This document shows, piece after piece, positions 9,583-17,513 of a DNA stretch of 64,000 bases. A program made the position numbers and the translations under genes. A model generated the notes under the pieces. The model was not told the origin of the DNA, searched no databases, and saw only the letters and a list, made by a program, of their open reading frames with translations. Origin of the DNA: Chitinophagaceae bacterium (lineage in GTDB: Bacteria > Bacteroidota > Bacteroidia > Chitinophagales > Chitinophagaceae); the NCBI GenBank assembly GCA_016710165.1, contig JADJLJ010000001.1, forward strand, positions 1,426,001-1,490,000, written 5' to 3'. Each line of letters begins with the position of its first letter. Within the stretch, counting starts at the first letter, position 1.

Positions 9583-9936
9583 TTAAAACACCAGGCCACC
9601 TTCCCTTGCACCTTCTGCCACAGCCTTCACACGACCATGATAGATATAACCGCCCCGGTCAAAAACAACGGTTGATATACCCAGTTCTTTTGCCTTGGTG
9701 GCAATGGCAGCTCCAACCATTTTACTTTTTTCAATTTTCGGCGCCTTCTGAGCCTGGATATCTTTTTGCCTGGAGGATGCAGCAGCCAGCGTTACGCCAT
9801 TGCTGTCATCAATTAACTGGGCATAGATGTCGCTGTTACTCCTGAAAACGCTTAACCTTGGTTTTGCAGTAACGCCGCTTACTTTTTTGCGGATGCGGTA
9901 CCTGATCTTTTTCCTTGCCGTTGACTTGTTGTTCAT
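9583..9936 (-). CDS. rplR: 50S ribosomal protein L18
   Basis: 117 residues. The basic N terminus (KKIRYRIRKKVSG) and the motifs RLSVFRSN, YAQLIDD and VVFDRGGYIYHGRVKAVAEGAREGGL identify L18, which binds 5S rRNA with L5 and L25 in the central protuberance. It sits between rplF and rpsE. Nothing is unusual in the protein. Confidence 0.97.
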   Translation of the reverse strand: MNNKSTARKKIRYRIRKKVSGVTAKPRLSVFRSNSDIYAQLIDDSNGVTLAAASSRQKDIQAQKAPKIEKSKMVGAAIATKAKELGISTVVFDRGGYIYHGRVKAVAEGAREGGLVF

Positions 9937-9975
9937 AATCTTTATTTTTTCTTCCCGATACTGCCGGGAAATTTT

Positions 9976-10048
9976 GTTAATCCGTTTATTGGTTAATCCG
10001 TTTATTGGTTAATCCGTTTAAACGTGTTAACGGATCAACAGATTAACG
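9976..10048. repeat. TTAATCCGTTTATTGG direct repeats between rplF and rplR
   Basis: GTTAATCCGTTTATTG occurs twice in tandem, followed by a third GTTAATCCGTTTAAACG and its inverted counterpart AACGGATCAACAGATTAACG. It fills most of the 115-bp spacer. The same module occurs at 8700-8762 and 11479-11520. Confidence 0.65.
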
Positions 10049-10051
10049 TTA

Positions 10052-10606
10052 TTACTTGCCAGCCGCTTTACCAGCCTTCCTTCTTAATACTTCGCCGGCA
10101 AACTTAACACCCTTACCCTTGTATGGTTCCGGTTTACGCAGGCTCCTGATCTTGGCACAAACCTGGCCGATCAGCTGCTTGTCGATGCTTTCGAAATTGA
10201 TCATCGGGTTTTGACCTTTTTCCTGTGAAGTGGAAACCTTCAGTTCTTTCGGGATCTCGAAAATGATGTTGTGCGAATAACCCAATGAAAGATCCAGCAG
10301 GTTCCCCTGGTTAGATGCTTTGTAACCCACCCCCACCAGTTCCAGTTTTTTGCTGTATCCTTCCGTTACGCCCTTTACCATGTTGCTGACCAGTGAACGG
10401 TATAAACCATGCATAGCACGGTGGCGGATCTGGTCGGTCGGCCGAACGATGTTAACAACACCGTCTTTCGCTTCTACCCTGATATCCCTGTCGATGGTCT
10501 CTTTTAATTCACCTTTTGGGCCCTTTACAGTAACAATATTATCTGCACCAACTGTAACGGTTACACCAGCAGGGATCGAGATCGGTTGCTTACCTATACG
10601 TGACAT
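10052..10606 (-). CDS. rplF: 50S ribosomal protein L6
   Basis: 184 residues with the two tandem L6 folds. It begins MSRIGKQPISIPAGV, and the C-terminal signature EPYKGKGVKFAGEVLRRKAGK is intact. L6 lies near the sarcin-ricin loop and the factor-binding site. Operon position after rpsH (79-bp gap) is standard. Confidence 0.97.
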   Translation of the reverse strand: MSRIGKQPISIPAGVTVTVGADNIVTVKGPKGELKETIDRDIRVEAKDGVVNIVRPTDQIRHRAMHGLYRSLVSNMVKGVTEGYSKKLELVGVGYKASNQGNLLDLSLGYSHNIIFEIPKELKVSTSQEKGQNPMINFESIDKQLIGQVCAKIRSLRKPEPYKGKGVKFAGEVLRRKAGKAAGK

Positions 10607-10685
10607 AAATTTTATTTTATTTTTTCTTCTGACCGGTCAGCCTGCTACAGGATCCGGCTTAATGTATCAGAAAAACTTTCAGTTA

Positions 10686-11084
10686 TTAATAAATATTACA
10701 CAATACTTCACCACCTACATTCTGTGCCTTCGCTTCTTTGTCGGTCATCACTCCTTTTGAAGTGGAAACGATGGAAACACCCAATCCGTTCTTTACCCGC
10801 TTGAATTCAGCAGGCTTTACATATGTACGCAAACCCGGGCGGCTTATCCTTTCCAGGCTCTGTATGGCCGGCAGTTTTGTGGCCGGGTCGTATTTAAGGG
10901 CGATCTTGATCACACCTTGCTTGCTGTCATCTTCAAATTTGTATTTCAAGATGTAGCCCTTTTCGTATAAAATCTCGGTGATTCGCTTTTTCAGGTTGCT
11001 GGCTGGTATTTCCACGATGCGGTGGTTAGCCATCTGTGCGTTCCGGATTCTAGTCAAATAATCTGCTATCGGATCAGTAACCAT
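10686..11084 (-). CDS. rpsH: 30S ribosomal protein S8
   Basis: 132 residues. It begins MVTDPIADYLTRIRNAQMA and ends with the S8 signature VSTSKGVMTDKEAKAQNVGGEVLCNIY. It binds helix 21 of 16S rRNA and, in other bacteria, represses the spc operon post-transcriptionally at an L5 mRNA site. I cannot confirm such a site here. Confidence 0.97.
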   Translation of the reverse strand: MVTDPIADYLTRIRNAQMANHRIVEIPASNLKKRITEILYEKGYILKYKFEDDSKQGVIKIALKYDPATKLPAIQSLERISRPGLRTYVKPAEFKRVKNGLGVSIVSTSKGVMTDKEAKAQNVGGEVLCNIY

Positions 11085-11183
11085 TGTTATTTCTGTTAAA
11101 TGATTTAATAATTTTTTTACAATGCGATATCCTTTTTTCGGGATTCAAGATCCGGGATACTGGATCCGGGATCGGCATTTCGC

Positions 11184-11453
11184 TTACCAGCTTGCCTTTG
11201 TTACTCCGGGTATCTTACCCTGCAAAGCCATATCCCGGAACATGTTCCTGGAAATACCAAAGTGACGGATATAACCCCTTGGACGGCCCGTAAGCTGGCA
11301 ACGGTTCTTTAAACGAACCGGTGACGCATTCTTCGGGATCAGGTCCAATGCTGCATAGTCGCCGGCTGCTTTTAAGGCGGCCCTTTTCTCGGCATACTTT
11401 GCAACCATTACTTCCCGCTTTCTTTGCCTGGCTTCAACTGATTTTTTTGCCAT
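11184..11453 (-). CDS. rpsN: 30S ribosomal protein S14, zinc-independent form
   Basis: 89 residues. The long form lacks the CxxC...CxxC zinc ribbon; only one Cys is visible in the conserved RLKNRCQLTGRPRGYIRHFG core. It contacts the head of the 30S subunit. It follows rplE after a 70-bp spacer that contains an inverted TTAATCCGTT module. Confidence 0.96.
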   Translation of the reverse strand: MAKKSVEARQRKREVMVAKYAEKRAALKAAGDYAALDLIPKNASPVRLKNRCQLTGRPRGYIRHFGISRNMFRDMALQGKIPGVTKASW

Positions 11454-11478
11454 TATTTTTTTTGTTTACTGGTTACTT

Positions 11479-11520
11479 GGTTAATCCGTTGATACGTGTT
11501 AACCAATTAACGGATTAACG
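11479..11520. repeat. inverted TTAATCCGTT module between rplE and rpsN
   Basis: GGTTAATCCGTTGATACG and GTTAACCAATTAACGGATTAACG form a long imperfect hairpin in the 70-bp spacer. It is related to the modules at 8700-8762 and 9976-10048. Confidence 0.6.
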
Positions 11521-11523
11521 TTT

Positions 11524-12090
11524 TTACTTTTTAATATTCTTGAACGGCATGCCCAATTCCTTCAGCAGTTCAAATGCTTCTTCATTGGTGTTGGCCGTTG
11601 TTACAAATGTGATATCCAGGCCGGTTATCTTATTTACCTTGTCAATATCAATTTCAGGGAAAATGATCTGCTCGGTAACACCCAGTGTGTAGTTCCCACG
11701 GCCATCAAATGATTTATCATTGATGCCCTTGAAGTCACGTACACGTGGCAGGGATACAGAGACCAGCCTGTCCAGGAATTCATACATCTTCACCCCACGC
11801 AACGTAACCCGTGCACCGATCGGCATGCTCTTACGCAGTTTGAAGTTTGAGATATCCTTCTTGGAGATGGTGGCCACTGCCTTCTGACCGGTTATGTTTG
11901 ATAACTCGTCGATGGCGATGTCGATCAGTTTTTTATCTGTTACCGCGCCGTTCACACCACGATTCAAACAGATCTTGGTAAGCCTGGGCGCCTGCATTAC
12001 AGTTTTATAACTGAATTTTTTCATTAAAGCAGGTACAACTTCTGATTTGTACTTATCTGCTAATCTTGGAGTGTTTGTTTGTGTGCTCAT
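11524..12090 (-). CDS. rplE: 50S ribosomal protein L5
   Basis: 188 residues. Motifs LTKICLNRGVNGAV, GQKAVATISKKDISNFKLRK, GARVTLRGVKMYEFLDRL and FPEIDIDKV are typical of L5, the 5S-rRNA-binding protein of the central protuberance. Its ATG overlaps the rplX stop by one base (TAATG), which suggests translational coupling. Confidence 0.97.
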   Translation of the reverse strand: MSTQTNTPRLADKYKSEVVPALMKKFSYKTVMQAPRLTKICLNRGVNGAVTDKKLIDIAIDELSNITGQKAVATISKKDISNFKLRKSMPIGARVTLRGVKMYEFLDRLVSVSLPRVRDFKGINDKSFDGRGNYTLGVTEQIIFPEIDIDKVNKITGLDITFVTTANTNEEAFELLKELGMPFKNIKK

Positions 12091-12428
12091 TATTTTATTA
12101 CCCCTCCTGATTTTTTTGAGATTCTTACTAGTTTACCGTTTTCCCTGGTACGCTTCACCTTGGTTGGTGCACCTGCCTTGGCATCCCACAACATTACATT
12201 GCTGATGGCGATCGGCGCCTCTTTTTTCACAATACCTCCTTTGGTGTTTTGTGAAGTGGGCTTGGTGTGCTTGGTAACGATGTTTACCCCTTCCACCAAA
12301 ATGCGCTCTTTATCCAGTATTATTTCCAACACTTTGCGGGGCTTCTTCAGGTCTTTGTCCTCGCCGGTAATCACCACTACTGAATCGCCTTTTTTAATGT
12401 TGAACTTGGGTTTAAATCTTGTACTCAT
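12090..12428 (-). CDS. rplX: 50S ribosomal protein L24
   Basis: 112 residues. The KOW motif KKGDSVVVITGEDKDLKK lies near the N terminus, followed by VEGVNIVTKHTKPTSQNTKGGI. L24 is one of the two initiators of 50S assembly. It overlaps rplE by one base and follows rplN. Confidence 0.97.
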   Translation of the reverse strand: MSTRFKPKFNIKKGDSVVVITGEDKDLKKPRKVLEIILDKERILVEGVNIVTKHTKPTSQNTKGGIVKKEAPIAISNVMLWDAKAGAPTKVKRTRENGKLVRISKKSGGVIK

Positions 12429-12474
12429 TGTATTAATTCGCTTTACAGCTTTTTTTCAATTTTTTTACTACTTC

Positions 12475-12843
12475 TTACAATACTTCGGGAGCCAATGAAA
12501 TGATCTTCATGTATCCCTTGTCCCGCAACTCCCTTGCCACGGGCCCGAAAATACGGGTACCCCTTGGTTCGTCAGAAGCATTCAGCAGTACCACCGCATT
12601 GTCGTCAAAGCGGATGTATGAACCATCTTTACGACGAAGTTTGTTGGTGGTCCGTACGATCACTGCCTTGCTGACCGTTCCTTTTTTGATACCACCAGCC
12701 GGCATGGCATCTTTTACCGTTACCACTATCTTATCACCGATCTTTGCATAATCCTGGCCGCTGTTACCCAGTACACGGATACACAGGACTTCCTTTGCAC
12801 CACTGTTGTCGGCTACATTTAGTCTGCTTTCTTGCTGTATCAT
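12475..12843 (-). CDS. rplN: 50S ribosomal protein L14
   Basis: 122 residues, canonical length. MIQQESRLNVADNSGAKEV, the core AVIVRTTNKLRRKDGSYI and the end IFGPVARELRDKGYMKIISL are highly conserved. It lies at the subunit interface and is followed by rplX after 46 bp. Confidence 0.98.
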   Translation of the reverse strand: MIQQESRLNVADNSGAKEVLCIRVLGNSGQDYAKIGDKIVVTVKDAMPAGGIKKGTVSKAVIVRTTNKLRRKDGSYIRFDDNAVVLLNASDEPRGTRIFGPVARELRDKGYMKIISLAPEVL

Positions 12844-12844
12844 T

Positions 12845-12920
12845 ATCTTAATATTTGTTGTTTGTTGTTTGTAGTTTGGTATTGCAAGGATTCACAACTG
12901 CCAACCACAAACCGGAAACT
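12845..12920. repeat. TTTGTTGTTTG / AACCACAAACC low-complexity spacer
   Basis: The 87-bp spacer between rpsQ and rplN contains TTTGTTGTTTGTTGTTTG and, inverted, CAACCACAAACCGGAAACTATAAAC. The same CAAACCA type occurs inside a methyltransferase gene at 60879-60930. Confidence 0.55.
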
Positions 12921-12930
12921 ATAAACTTTC

Positions 12931-13185
12931 TTATTTTACTTTTTCAACCACTTCCACCAGTCTCCAGCGTTTTGTTTTGCTCATTGGCCGGGTCTCCATG
13001 ATCTTAACGGTATCGCCAATGCTGCACTCATTTTTTTCATCATGCGCATGAAACTTGGTAGACTTCTTTACGAACTTTCCATAAAGCGGATGCTTTACTT
13101 TACGTTCTACGCTTACGGTAATAGTCTTATCCATTTTGTTGCTGGATACCACTCCTAATTTTGTTTTTCTTAAATTTCTTTCCAC
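12931..13185 (-). CDS. rpsQ: 30S ribosomal protein S17
   Basis: 84 residues. MERNLRKTKLGVVSSNKMDK, HPLYGKFVKKSTKFHAHDE and IMETRPMSKTKRWRLVEV are the normal OB-fold S17 sequence. It is a primary 16S-binding protein, located between rpmC and rplN. Confidence 0.97.
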   Translation of the reverse strand: MERNLRKTKLGVVSSNKMDKTITVSVERKVKHPLYGKFVKKSTKFHAHDEKNECSIGDTVKIMETRPMSKTKRWRLVEVVEKVK

Positions 13186-13209
13186 GTTCTTTTTTATTTT
13201 ATGGATTCA

Positions 13210-13419
13210 TTAAAACCCTAACTGAACTTTTTTTAATGCGGTCTTCAAACGGGCCAGGTCCCTTCTTAAAGAGCGGACGCTCTGCGGATTCTCCAGCGGA
13301 GAAATGGCATGTGAAAATGAAAGCTTCTTCAGGCGCAGTTCATCTTCCGCGATCTTTGCTTTCAGGTCTGATTCATTCAAACCTTTCAGGCTGTTTAAAA
13401 AATCAACTTTCTTTGACAT
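13210..13419 (-). CDS. rpmC: 50S ribosomal protein L29
   Basis: 69 residues. A two-helix protein with LNESDLKAKIAEDELRLKKL and the signature RSLRRDLARLKTALKK. It lies near the peptide exit tunnel. It follows rplP and precedes rpsQ by 24 bp. Confidence 0.95.
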   Translation of the reverse strand: MSKKVDFLNSLKGLNESDLKAKIAEDELRLKKLSFSHAISPLENPQSVRSLRRDLARLKTALKKVQLGF

Positions 13420-13506
13420 CTTTATTCTATTTGATAATTTGATGAATCAATAATGCTGCGTTAGTCACGATTTCAAACCTCAAACTCTGTTATTTTAATT
13501 TTTAGC

Positions 13507-13896
13507 TCACCACAGGATCGGCAGTTTTTGTGCGGCCAATTCAAACGCTTCTTTTGCTACCTGTTCGGATACACCGTCGCACTCAAACAGGATCCTGCCG
13601 GGTTGTACAATGGCAGCCCATCCTTCGGGGTTACCTTTACCTTTACCCATCCTTACCTCAGCTGGTTTTGCTGTAACCGGCTTATCGGGGAATATCCTGA
13701 TCCACACATTTCCTTCCCGTTTCATGTGGCGGGTCAATGCCTGGCGGGCACTTTCTATCTGGCGGCTGGTCATCCAAACACTATCCAGGGCCTTTAAGCC
13801 AAAGGTTCCGAAAGCCAGGGTTGCGCCCCGCTTGGTATCTCCCTTCATTCTTCCTTTCTGCGTCTTTCTGTGTTTTGTTCTTTTCGGTTGTAACAT
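13507..13896 (-). CDS. rplP: 50S ribosomal protein L16, shortened C terminus
   Basis: 129 residues against about 136-140 in relatives. The protein is normal from MLQPKRTKHRKTQKGRMKGD through PGRILFECDGV to AAQKLPI. It then ends LW, where L16 normally continues KTKFV or similar. In the next frame the DNA after the break reads GTG GTG AGC TAA, so a small deletion that shifted frame near 13515-13520 is possible. L16 organises the A-site finger and is essential. The short tail may be real or another assembly indel. Confidence 0.9.
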   Translation of the reverse strand: MLQPKRTKHRKTQKGRMKGDTKRGATLAFGTFGLKALDSVWMTSRQIESARQALTRHMKREGNVWIRIFPDKPVTAKPAEVRMGKGKGNPEGWAAIVQPGRILFECDGVSEQVAKEAFELAAQKLPILW

Positions 13897-13941
13897 CTTT
13901 AAAAAATTTCTAGTTACTTATTCAAATTTTTTTTTACAAAA

Positions 13942-14718
13942 TTATCTTCTTCCGCCGCCGCCTCTTCTGTCGCCACCACCCCTGCGGTCACCACCACCCC
14001 TGCGGTCATCCCTCCTGTCAAATCCACCCTGTCTTTCACCCACTTCTTTTCCACCACCGGCTACCACATTCGGGTTGAGGTCACGCTTTCCCAAAACCTC
14101 TCCTTTACATATCCAAACCTTTATTCCGATCTTACCATATACCGTTAACGCAAACACATTGGCATAATCAATATCCATACGTAATGTATGTAACGGGGTA
14201 CGGCCCTGTTTGATCTCTTCACTACGGGCAATTTCAGCACCACCCAAACGGCCACCTACCTTTACCTTAATACCTTCTGCACCCATCCGTAAAGCCGATG
14301 CGATCGACATCTTGATCGCCCGCTTGTAGTTGATACGGTTTTCCAGCTGGCGGGCAATGGTATCTGCCACAATGTTCGCATCCAGTTCCGGACGGCGTAT
14401 CTCCAGTATGTTTATCTGCACATCATCTTTACCACATAATTTTTTCAGCTCTTCTTTAATCCGGTCAACCTCTCCGCCGCCCTTACCAATGATGATACCG
14501 GGCTTGGACGTGTGGATGGTAACGATCAGTTTGTTAAGCGTACGCTCAATAACTATTTTAGAGATACCACCCTTGTTGATACGGGCATTCAGGTAATTCC
14601 TGATCTTGTTGTCTTCGATCAGTTTCTTTGGATATTCCGTTTTGCTTGCAAACCAGTTGCTGTCCCATCCACGGATGATCCCTAACCTGGCGCCTATCGG
14701 ATTTGTTTTTTGACCCAT
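13942..14718 (-). CDS. rpsC: 30S ribosomal protein S3 with Gly/Arg-rich tail
   Basis: 258 residues. The KH domain (IHTSKPGIIIGKGGGEVDRI) and the C-terminal S3 domain (GVKVWIC-like region: IGIKVWICKGEVLGK) are intact. S3 lines the mRNA entry site. After about residue 222 it carries a basic, low-complexity tail made of DRRGGG repeats, longer than in E. coli. The tail is encoded by a repetitive GGCGGTGGTGACCGC-type sequence. Confidence 0.97.
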   Translation of the reverse strand: MGQKTNPIGARLGIIRGWDSNWFASKTEYPKKLIEDNKIRNYLNARINKGGISKIVIERTLNKLIVTIHTSKPGIIIGKGGGEVDRIKEELKKLCGKDDVQINILEIRRPELDANIVADTIARQLENRINYKRAIKMSIASALRMGAEGIKVKVGGRLGGAEIARSEEIKQGRTPLHTLRMDIDYANVFALTVYGKIGIKVWICKGEVLGKRDLNPNVVAGGGKEVGERQGGFDRRDDRRGGGDRRGGGDRRGGGGRR

Positions 14719-14742
14719 ATTATTGGTTAATGCTTTTTATTA

Positions 14743-15090
14743 TTAATTTTTAATTGCTTTAGAATCCACGACGATGGTAACATGGTTGCTGCGCTTGCGA
14801 ACCCGGTAGCCACGTCCCTGTGGTGCAGGGCGCATACGCTTGATGACCCTTGCGCCGTCAACCATCACGGTCTTTACAACCAGCCCGCTTTCATCACCGC
14901 CTTCATTTTTCTGTTTCCAGTTGTTGATGGCAGATAATACCAGCTTACGTAAAGGAACAGCCGGATGCTTTGGATTGTGTTCCAGAACGGCCAATGCCTT
15001 TTCCACATCCAGTCCACGGATCAGGTCAACCAGCAAACGCATTTTACGCGGCGAGGTTGGATAGTTGTTCAATTTTGCTACTGCTTCCAT
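14743..15090 (-). CDS. rplV: 50S ribosomal protein L22
   Basis: 115 residues. Contains NYPTSPRKMRLLVDLIRG, LVVKTVMVDGARVIKRMRPAPQGRGYRVRKRSNH (the exit-tunnel hairpin region) and ends VDSKAIKN. Loop changes here cause macrolide resistance in other bacteria; I see nothing unusual. It lies between rpsS and rpsC. Confidence 0.97.
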   Translation of the reverse strand: MEAVAKLNNYPTSPRKMRLLVDLIRGLDVEKALAVLEHNPKHPAVPLRKLVLSAINNWKQKNEGGDESGLVVKTVMVDGARVIKRMRPAPQGRGYRVRKRSNHVTIVVDSKAIKN

Positions 15091-15169
15091 TTTTATTTAG
15101 TTTCTTGATCCCGGATACCGGATACCAGATCAAAGTTTTCTATCCGGTATCTTGTATCCTGTATCAGGT

Positions 15170-15442
15170 TTATGCTATTTTTTTACTTGAGTGTCCTTTA
15201 AAATTCCTGGTAGGTGCAAACTCACCTAATTTATGTCCCACCATGAATTCCGTTACATAGACCGGGATGAATTTGTTTCCGTTATGCACTGCAAACGTTT
15301 GCCCTACAAAATCCGGGGTAATGGTGCTTCGGCGACTCCAGGTCTTGATAACACCCTTTTTTGCTTTTCCTTCGATCATTGCAGAAACTTTCGCATTCAG
15401 CTTGGATTCTACATAAGGTCCTTTTTTTAACGAACGAGCCAT
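15170..15442 (-). CDS. rpsS: 30S ribosomal protein S19
   Basis: 90 residues. Begins MARSLKKGPYVESKL; the signature STITPDFVGQTFAVHNGNKF and the end GEFAPTRNFKGHSSKK are canonical. It sits in the 30S head and follows rplB after 60 bp. Confidence 0.97.
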   Translation of the reverse strand: MARSLKKGPYVESKLNAKVSAMIEGKAKKGVIKTWSRRSTITPDFVGQTFAVHNGNKFIPVYVTEFMVGHKLGEFAPTRNFKGHSSKKIA

Positions 15443-15502
15443 GTTTTATTTTTTTGTTGTTGATTTGTCCGCCGGCAGGCGAGCCATTTTAACAATGATT
15501 GA

Positions 15503-16345
15503 TTACTTATTACTTAATTTCTTTCCGTTTTTCCGCTGGATGATCATCTTATCAGATCCTTTTCCTCTTGTACGGGTGATCTGTCCTTTTGCATATTTAC
15601 CTTTGCGGCTGCGTGGGTGACCACCGGAAGCCCTTCCTTCACCACCACCCATCGGGTGATCCACCGGGTTCATGGCTACCGCCCTGGTACGTGGACGAAT
15701 GCCTTTCCAGCGATTACGACCGGCCTTACCCATGCTTTCCAGGTTATGGTCGCTGTTACTTACCACACCTACTGTTGCATAACAGTTGATCAATACCTTT
15801 CTTAATTCACCGCTTGGCATTTTTAAGATGGCATACTTTTCTTCCTTGTTACTTAACTGGGCAGAGGTACCGGCGCTTCTTACCAGGATACCGCCATGAC
15901 TGGGCTGCATTTCAATATTATGAACATTGGTACCCAATGGCATGTGCTTCAGCTGTAATGCATTTCCTAATTCAGGGGCCACATCATCACCGCTTATTAC
16001 GGTCTGGCCCACCTGCAATCCCTGGGGAGCAATTATATAACGCTTCTCTCCGTCTACATAAGCCAACAGGGCTATAAAAGCAGTACGGTTTGGATCATAC
16101 TCGATCGTTTTCACTACAGCCGGAATATTCTTCTTATCCCTTTTGAAATCCATGATACGGTACATGGTCTTGTTCCCGCTGCCCATGTAACGCATAGAAC
16201 GCCTGCCCTGGGCGTTACGACCTGCAGTGCTCTTTTGCTTTTCAAGCAATGATTTCTCCGGCGTGCTGCTGGTAACTTCTGCGTATGCATTACCGATCCT
16301 CCACCGGGTGCCTGCTGTTGTTGGTTTGTATTTCCTTAGTGCCAT
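15503..16345 (-). CDS. rplB: 50S ribosomal protein L2
   Basis: 280 residues. The OB/SH3 domains are present, with GRRSMRYMGSGNKTMYR near the N terminus. The C-terminal MNPVDHPMGGGEGRASGGH contains the conserved histidine near the peptidyl transferase centre. It ends NGKKLSNK. Normal length and position between rplW and rpsS. Confidence 0.98.
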   Translation of the reverse strand: MALRKYKPTTAGTRWRIGNAYAEVTSSTPEKSLLEKQKSTAGRNAQGRRSMRYMGSGNKTMYRIMDFKRDKKNIPAVVKTIEYDPNRTAFIALLAYVDGEKRYIIAPQGLQVGQTVISGDDVAPELGNALQLKHMPLGTNVHNIEMQPSHGGILVRSAGTSAQLSNKEEKYAILKMPSGELRKVLINCYATVGVVSNSDHNLESMGKAGRNRWKGIRPRTRAVAMNPVDHPMGGGEGRASGGHPRSRKGKYAKGQITRTRGKGSDKMIIQRKNGKKLSNK

Positions 16346-16370
16346 TTTGATTCTTTTTCCTGCCCCTATC

Positions 16371-16386
16371 TCCGCCAGCCGGCGGA
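16371..16386. repeat. TCCGCCAGCCGGCGGA palindrome upstream of rplB
   Basis: A perfect 16-bp palindrome preceded by CCCCTATC, as at map. An identical 16-mer is 106 bp away at 16477-16492, so two copies share the rplW-rplB spacer. Confidence 0.7.
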
Positions 16387-16476
16387 TAAAAGGAGAAGAT
16401 CATGTTTTACTAATCTCTGCATTTTGCGGTAGCAGATTTACCATTCATTAATTACTATTTTGGTGTTGCCTTACTC

Positions 16477-16492
16477 TCCGCCAGCCGGCGGA
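16477..16492. repeat. TCCGCCAGCCGGCGGA palindrome after rplW
   Basis: Identical to 16371-16386. It lies 15 bp after the rplW stop and is followed by TTGGGGGC. Confidence 0.7.
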
Positions 16493-16506
16493 TTGGGGGC
16501 GGTGTT

Positions 16507-16809
16507 TTAGATACTGTTGCCGTACAGGTCAATGGTTTCACCCTTGGCAACGGTTACGATCGCTTTCTTCTTAGAAGGCTTGCGGCCAACGATGAACCCC
16601 GCCTTGGTATACCTGGCTTTGGCCTTCGAAGGCACCACAATGGTATTCACCTCATCCACCTGAACGCCATAAAAACTTTCTACTGCCTTCTTGATCTCCA
16701 GCTTGTTGGCTTTTTTGTCCACGACAAAAGAGTAACGGTTCATTTTCTCAGCCTGTTTATTGGCTTTTTCAGATAAGATCGGCTTTATTAACACATCAGA
16801 CAGTTTCAT
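16507..16809 (-). CDS. rplW: 50S ribosomal protein L23
   Basis: 100 residues. Contains SDVLIKPILSEKANKQAEK, YSFVVDKKANKLEIKKAVES and GVQVDEVNTIVVPSK. It is the docking site for trigger factor and SRP at the tunnel exit. It follows rplD after 33 bp. The spacer to rplB holds two palindromes. Confidence 0.97.
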   Translation of the reverse strand: MKLSDVLIKPILSEKANKQAEKMNRYSFVVDKKANKLEIKKAVESFYGVQVDEVNTIVVPSKAKARYTKAGFIVGRKPSKKKAIVTVAKGETIDLYGNSI

Positions 16810-16842
16810 GTCTCTTAATTTTAATTTTAGTTTTTAATTCCC

Positions 16843-17475
16843 TTATGCTTCCACGCTTTCTTCTGTAAAGATCTTTGCAGCACCTTCCGTCAATATCAGC
16901 ACGTTTGCATTGAGTATATCGTATGTATTCAGATCGCTTAACAGGGTACCGTTTGCCGTGGGCACATTGCGCAGGCTCAGGTACAGGTTATCGTTGTATT
17001 CTGCCAGCACAACCAATGTCTTTTTACCGGCGATGTTCAGGTTTTTCAGAATACCGGTGAAAGCAGCTGTTTTAGGTGCATCCATTTTCACATCTTCCAG
17101 TACCACGATCGCATTGTCCTTTGCTTTGTGAGCGAGGGCGCTCATCTTAGCCAGGTCCTTCACCTTGCGGTTCAGTTTGATATCGTAGCTGTGCGGCTTG
17201 GGCCCGAAGATGGTACCACCGCCTTTATACAACGGGTTACGCAGGTTACCTTTACGGGCACCACCGGTACCTTTCTGCTTGTGCAGTTTCTTGGAAGAGC
17301 CATGCACTTCCATACGGGTCTTCACCTTGTGCGTTCCCTGGCGCTGTGCTCCCTGGTATTGTTTAACAGCCAGGTAAATAGCATGGTCATTGGGTTCGAT
17401 ACCAAATATCTCTTCTGGTAATTCAACCGTTCTGCCGGTCTTTTTTCCTTCTGTATTTAAAACATCTACTTGCAT
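16843..17475 (-). CDS. rplD: 50S ribosomal protein L4
   Basis: 210 residues. The extended loop VKTRMEVHGSSKKLHKQKGT and GGGTIFGPKPHSYDIKLNRK, which reaches the exit tunnel, is intact. In E. coli L4 also represses the S10 operon, but the leader here shows no clear equivalent. It lies between rplC (38-bp gap) and rplW. Confidence 0.97.
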   Translation of the reverse strand: MQVDVLNTEGKKTGRTVELPEEIFGIEPNDHAIYLAVKQYQGAQRQGTHKVKTRMEVHGSSKKLHKQKGTGGARKGNLRNPLYKGGGTIFGPKPHSYDIKLNRKVKDLAKMSALAHKAKDNAIVVLEDVKMDAPKTAAFTGILKNLNIAGKKTLVVLAEYNDNLYLSLRNVPTANGTLLSDLNTYDILNANVLILTEGAAKIFTEESVEA

Positions 17476-17493
17476 TGTACTTATTTTTTGCCA

Positions 17494-17513
17494 CCCTGAG
17501 CGGAGCCGAAGGG
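17494..17513. repeat. CCCTGAGC...GAAGGG dispersed repeat next to the rplC stop
   Basis: CCCTGAGCGGAGCCGAAGGG lies directly against the rplC stop codon (17514-17516) and fills the spacer to rplD. It is an imperfect inverted repeat of a type I recall as common between genes of this phylum. Confidence 0.55.
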
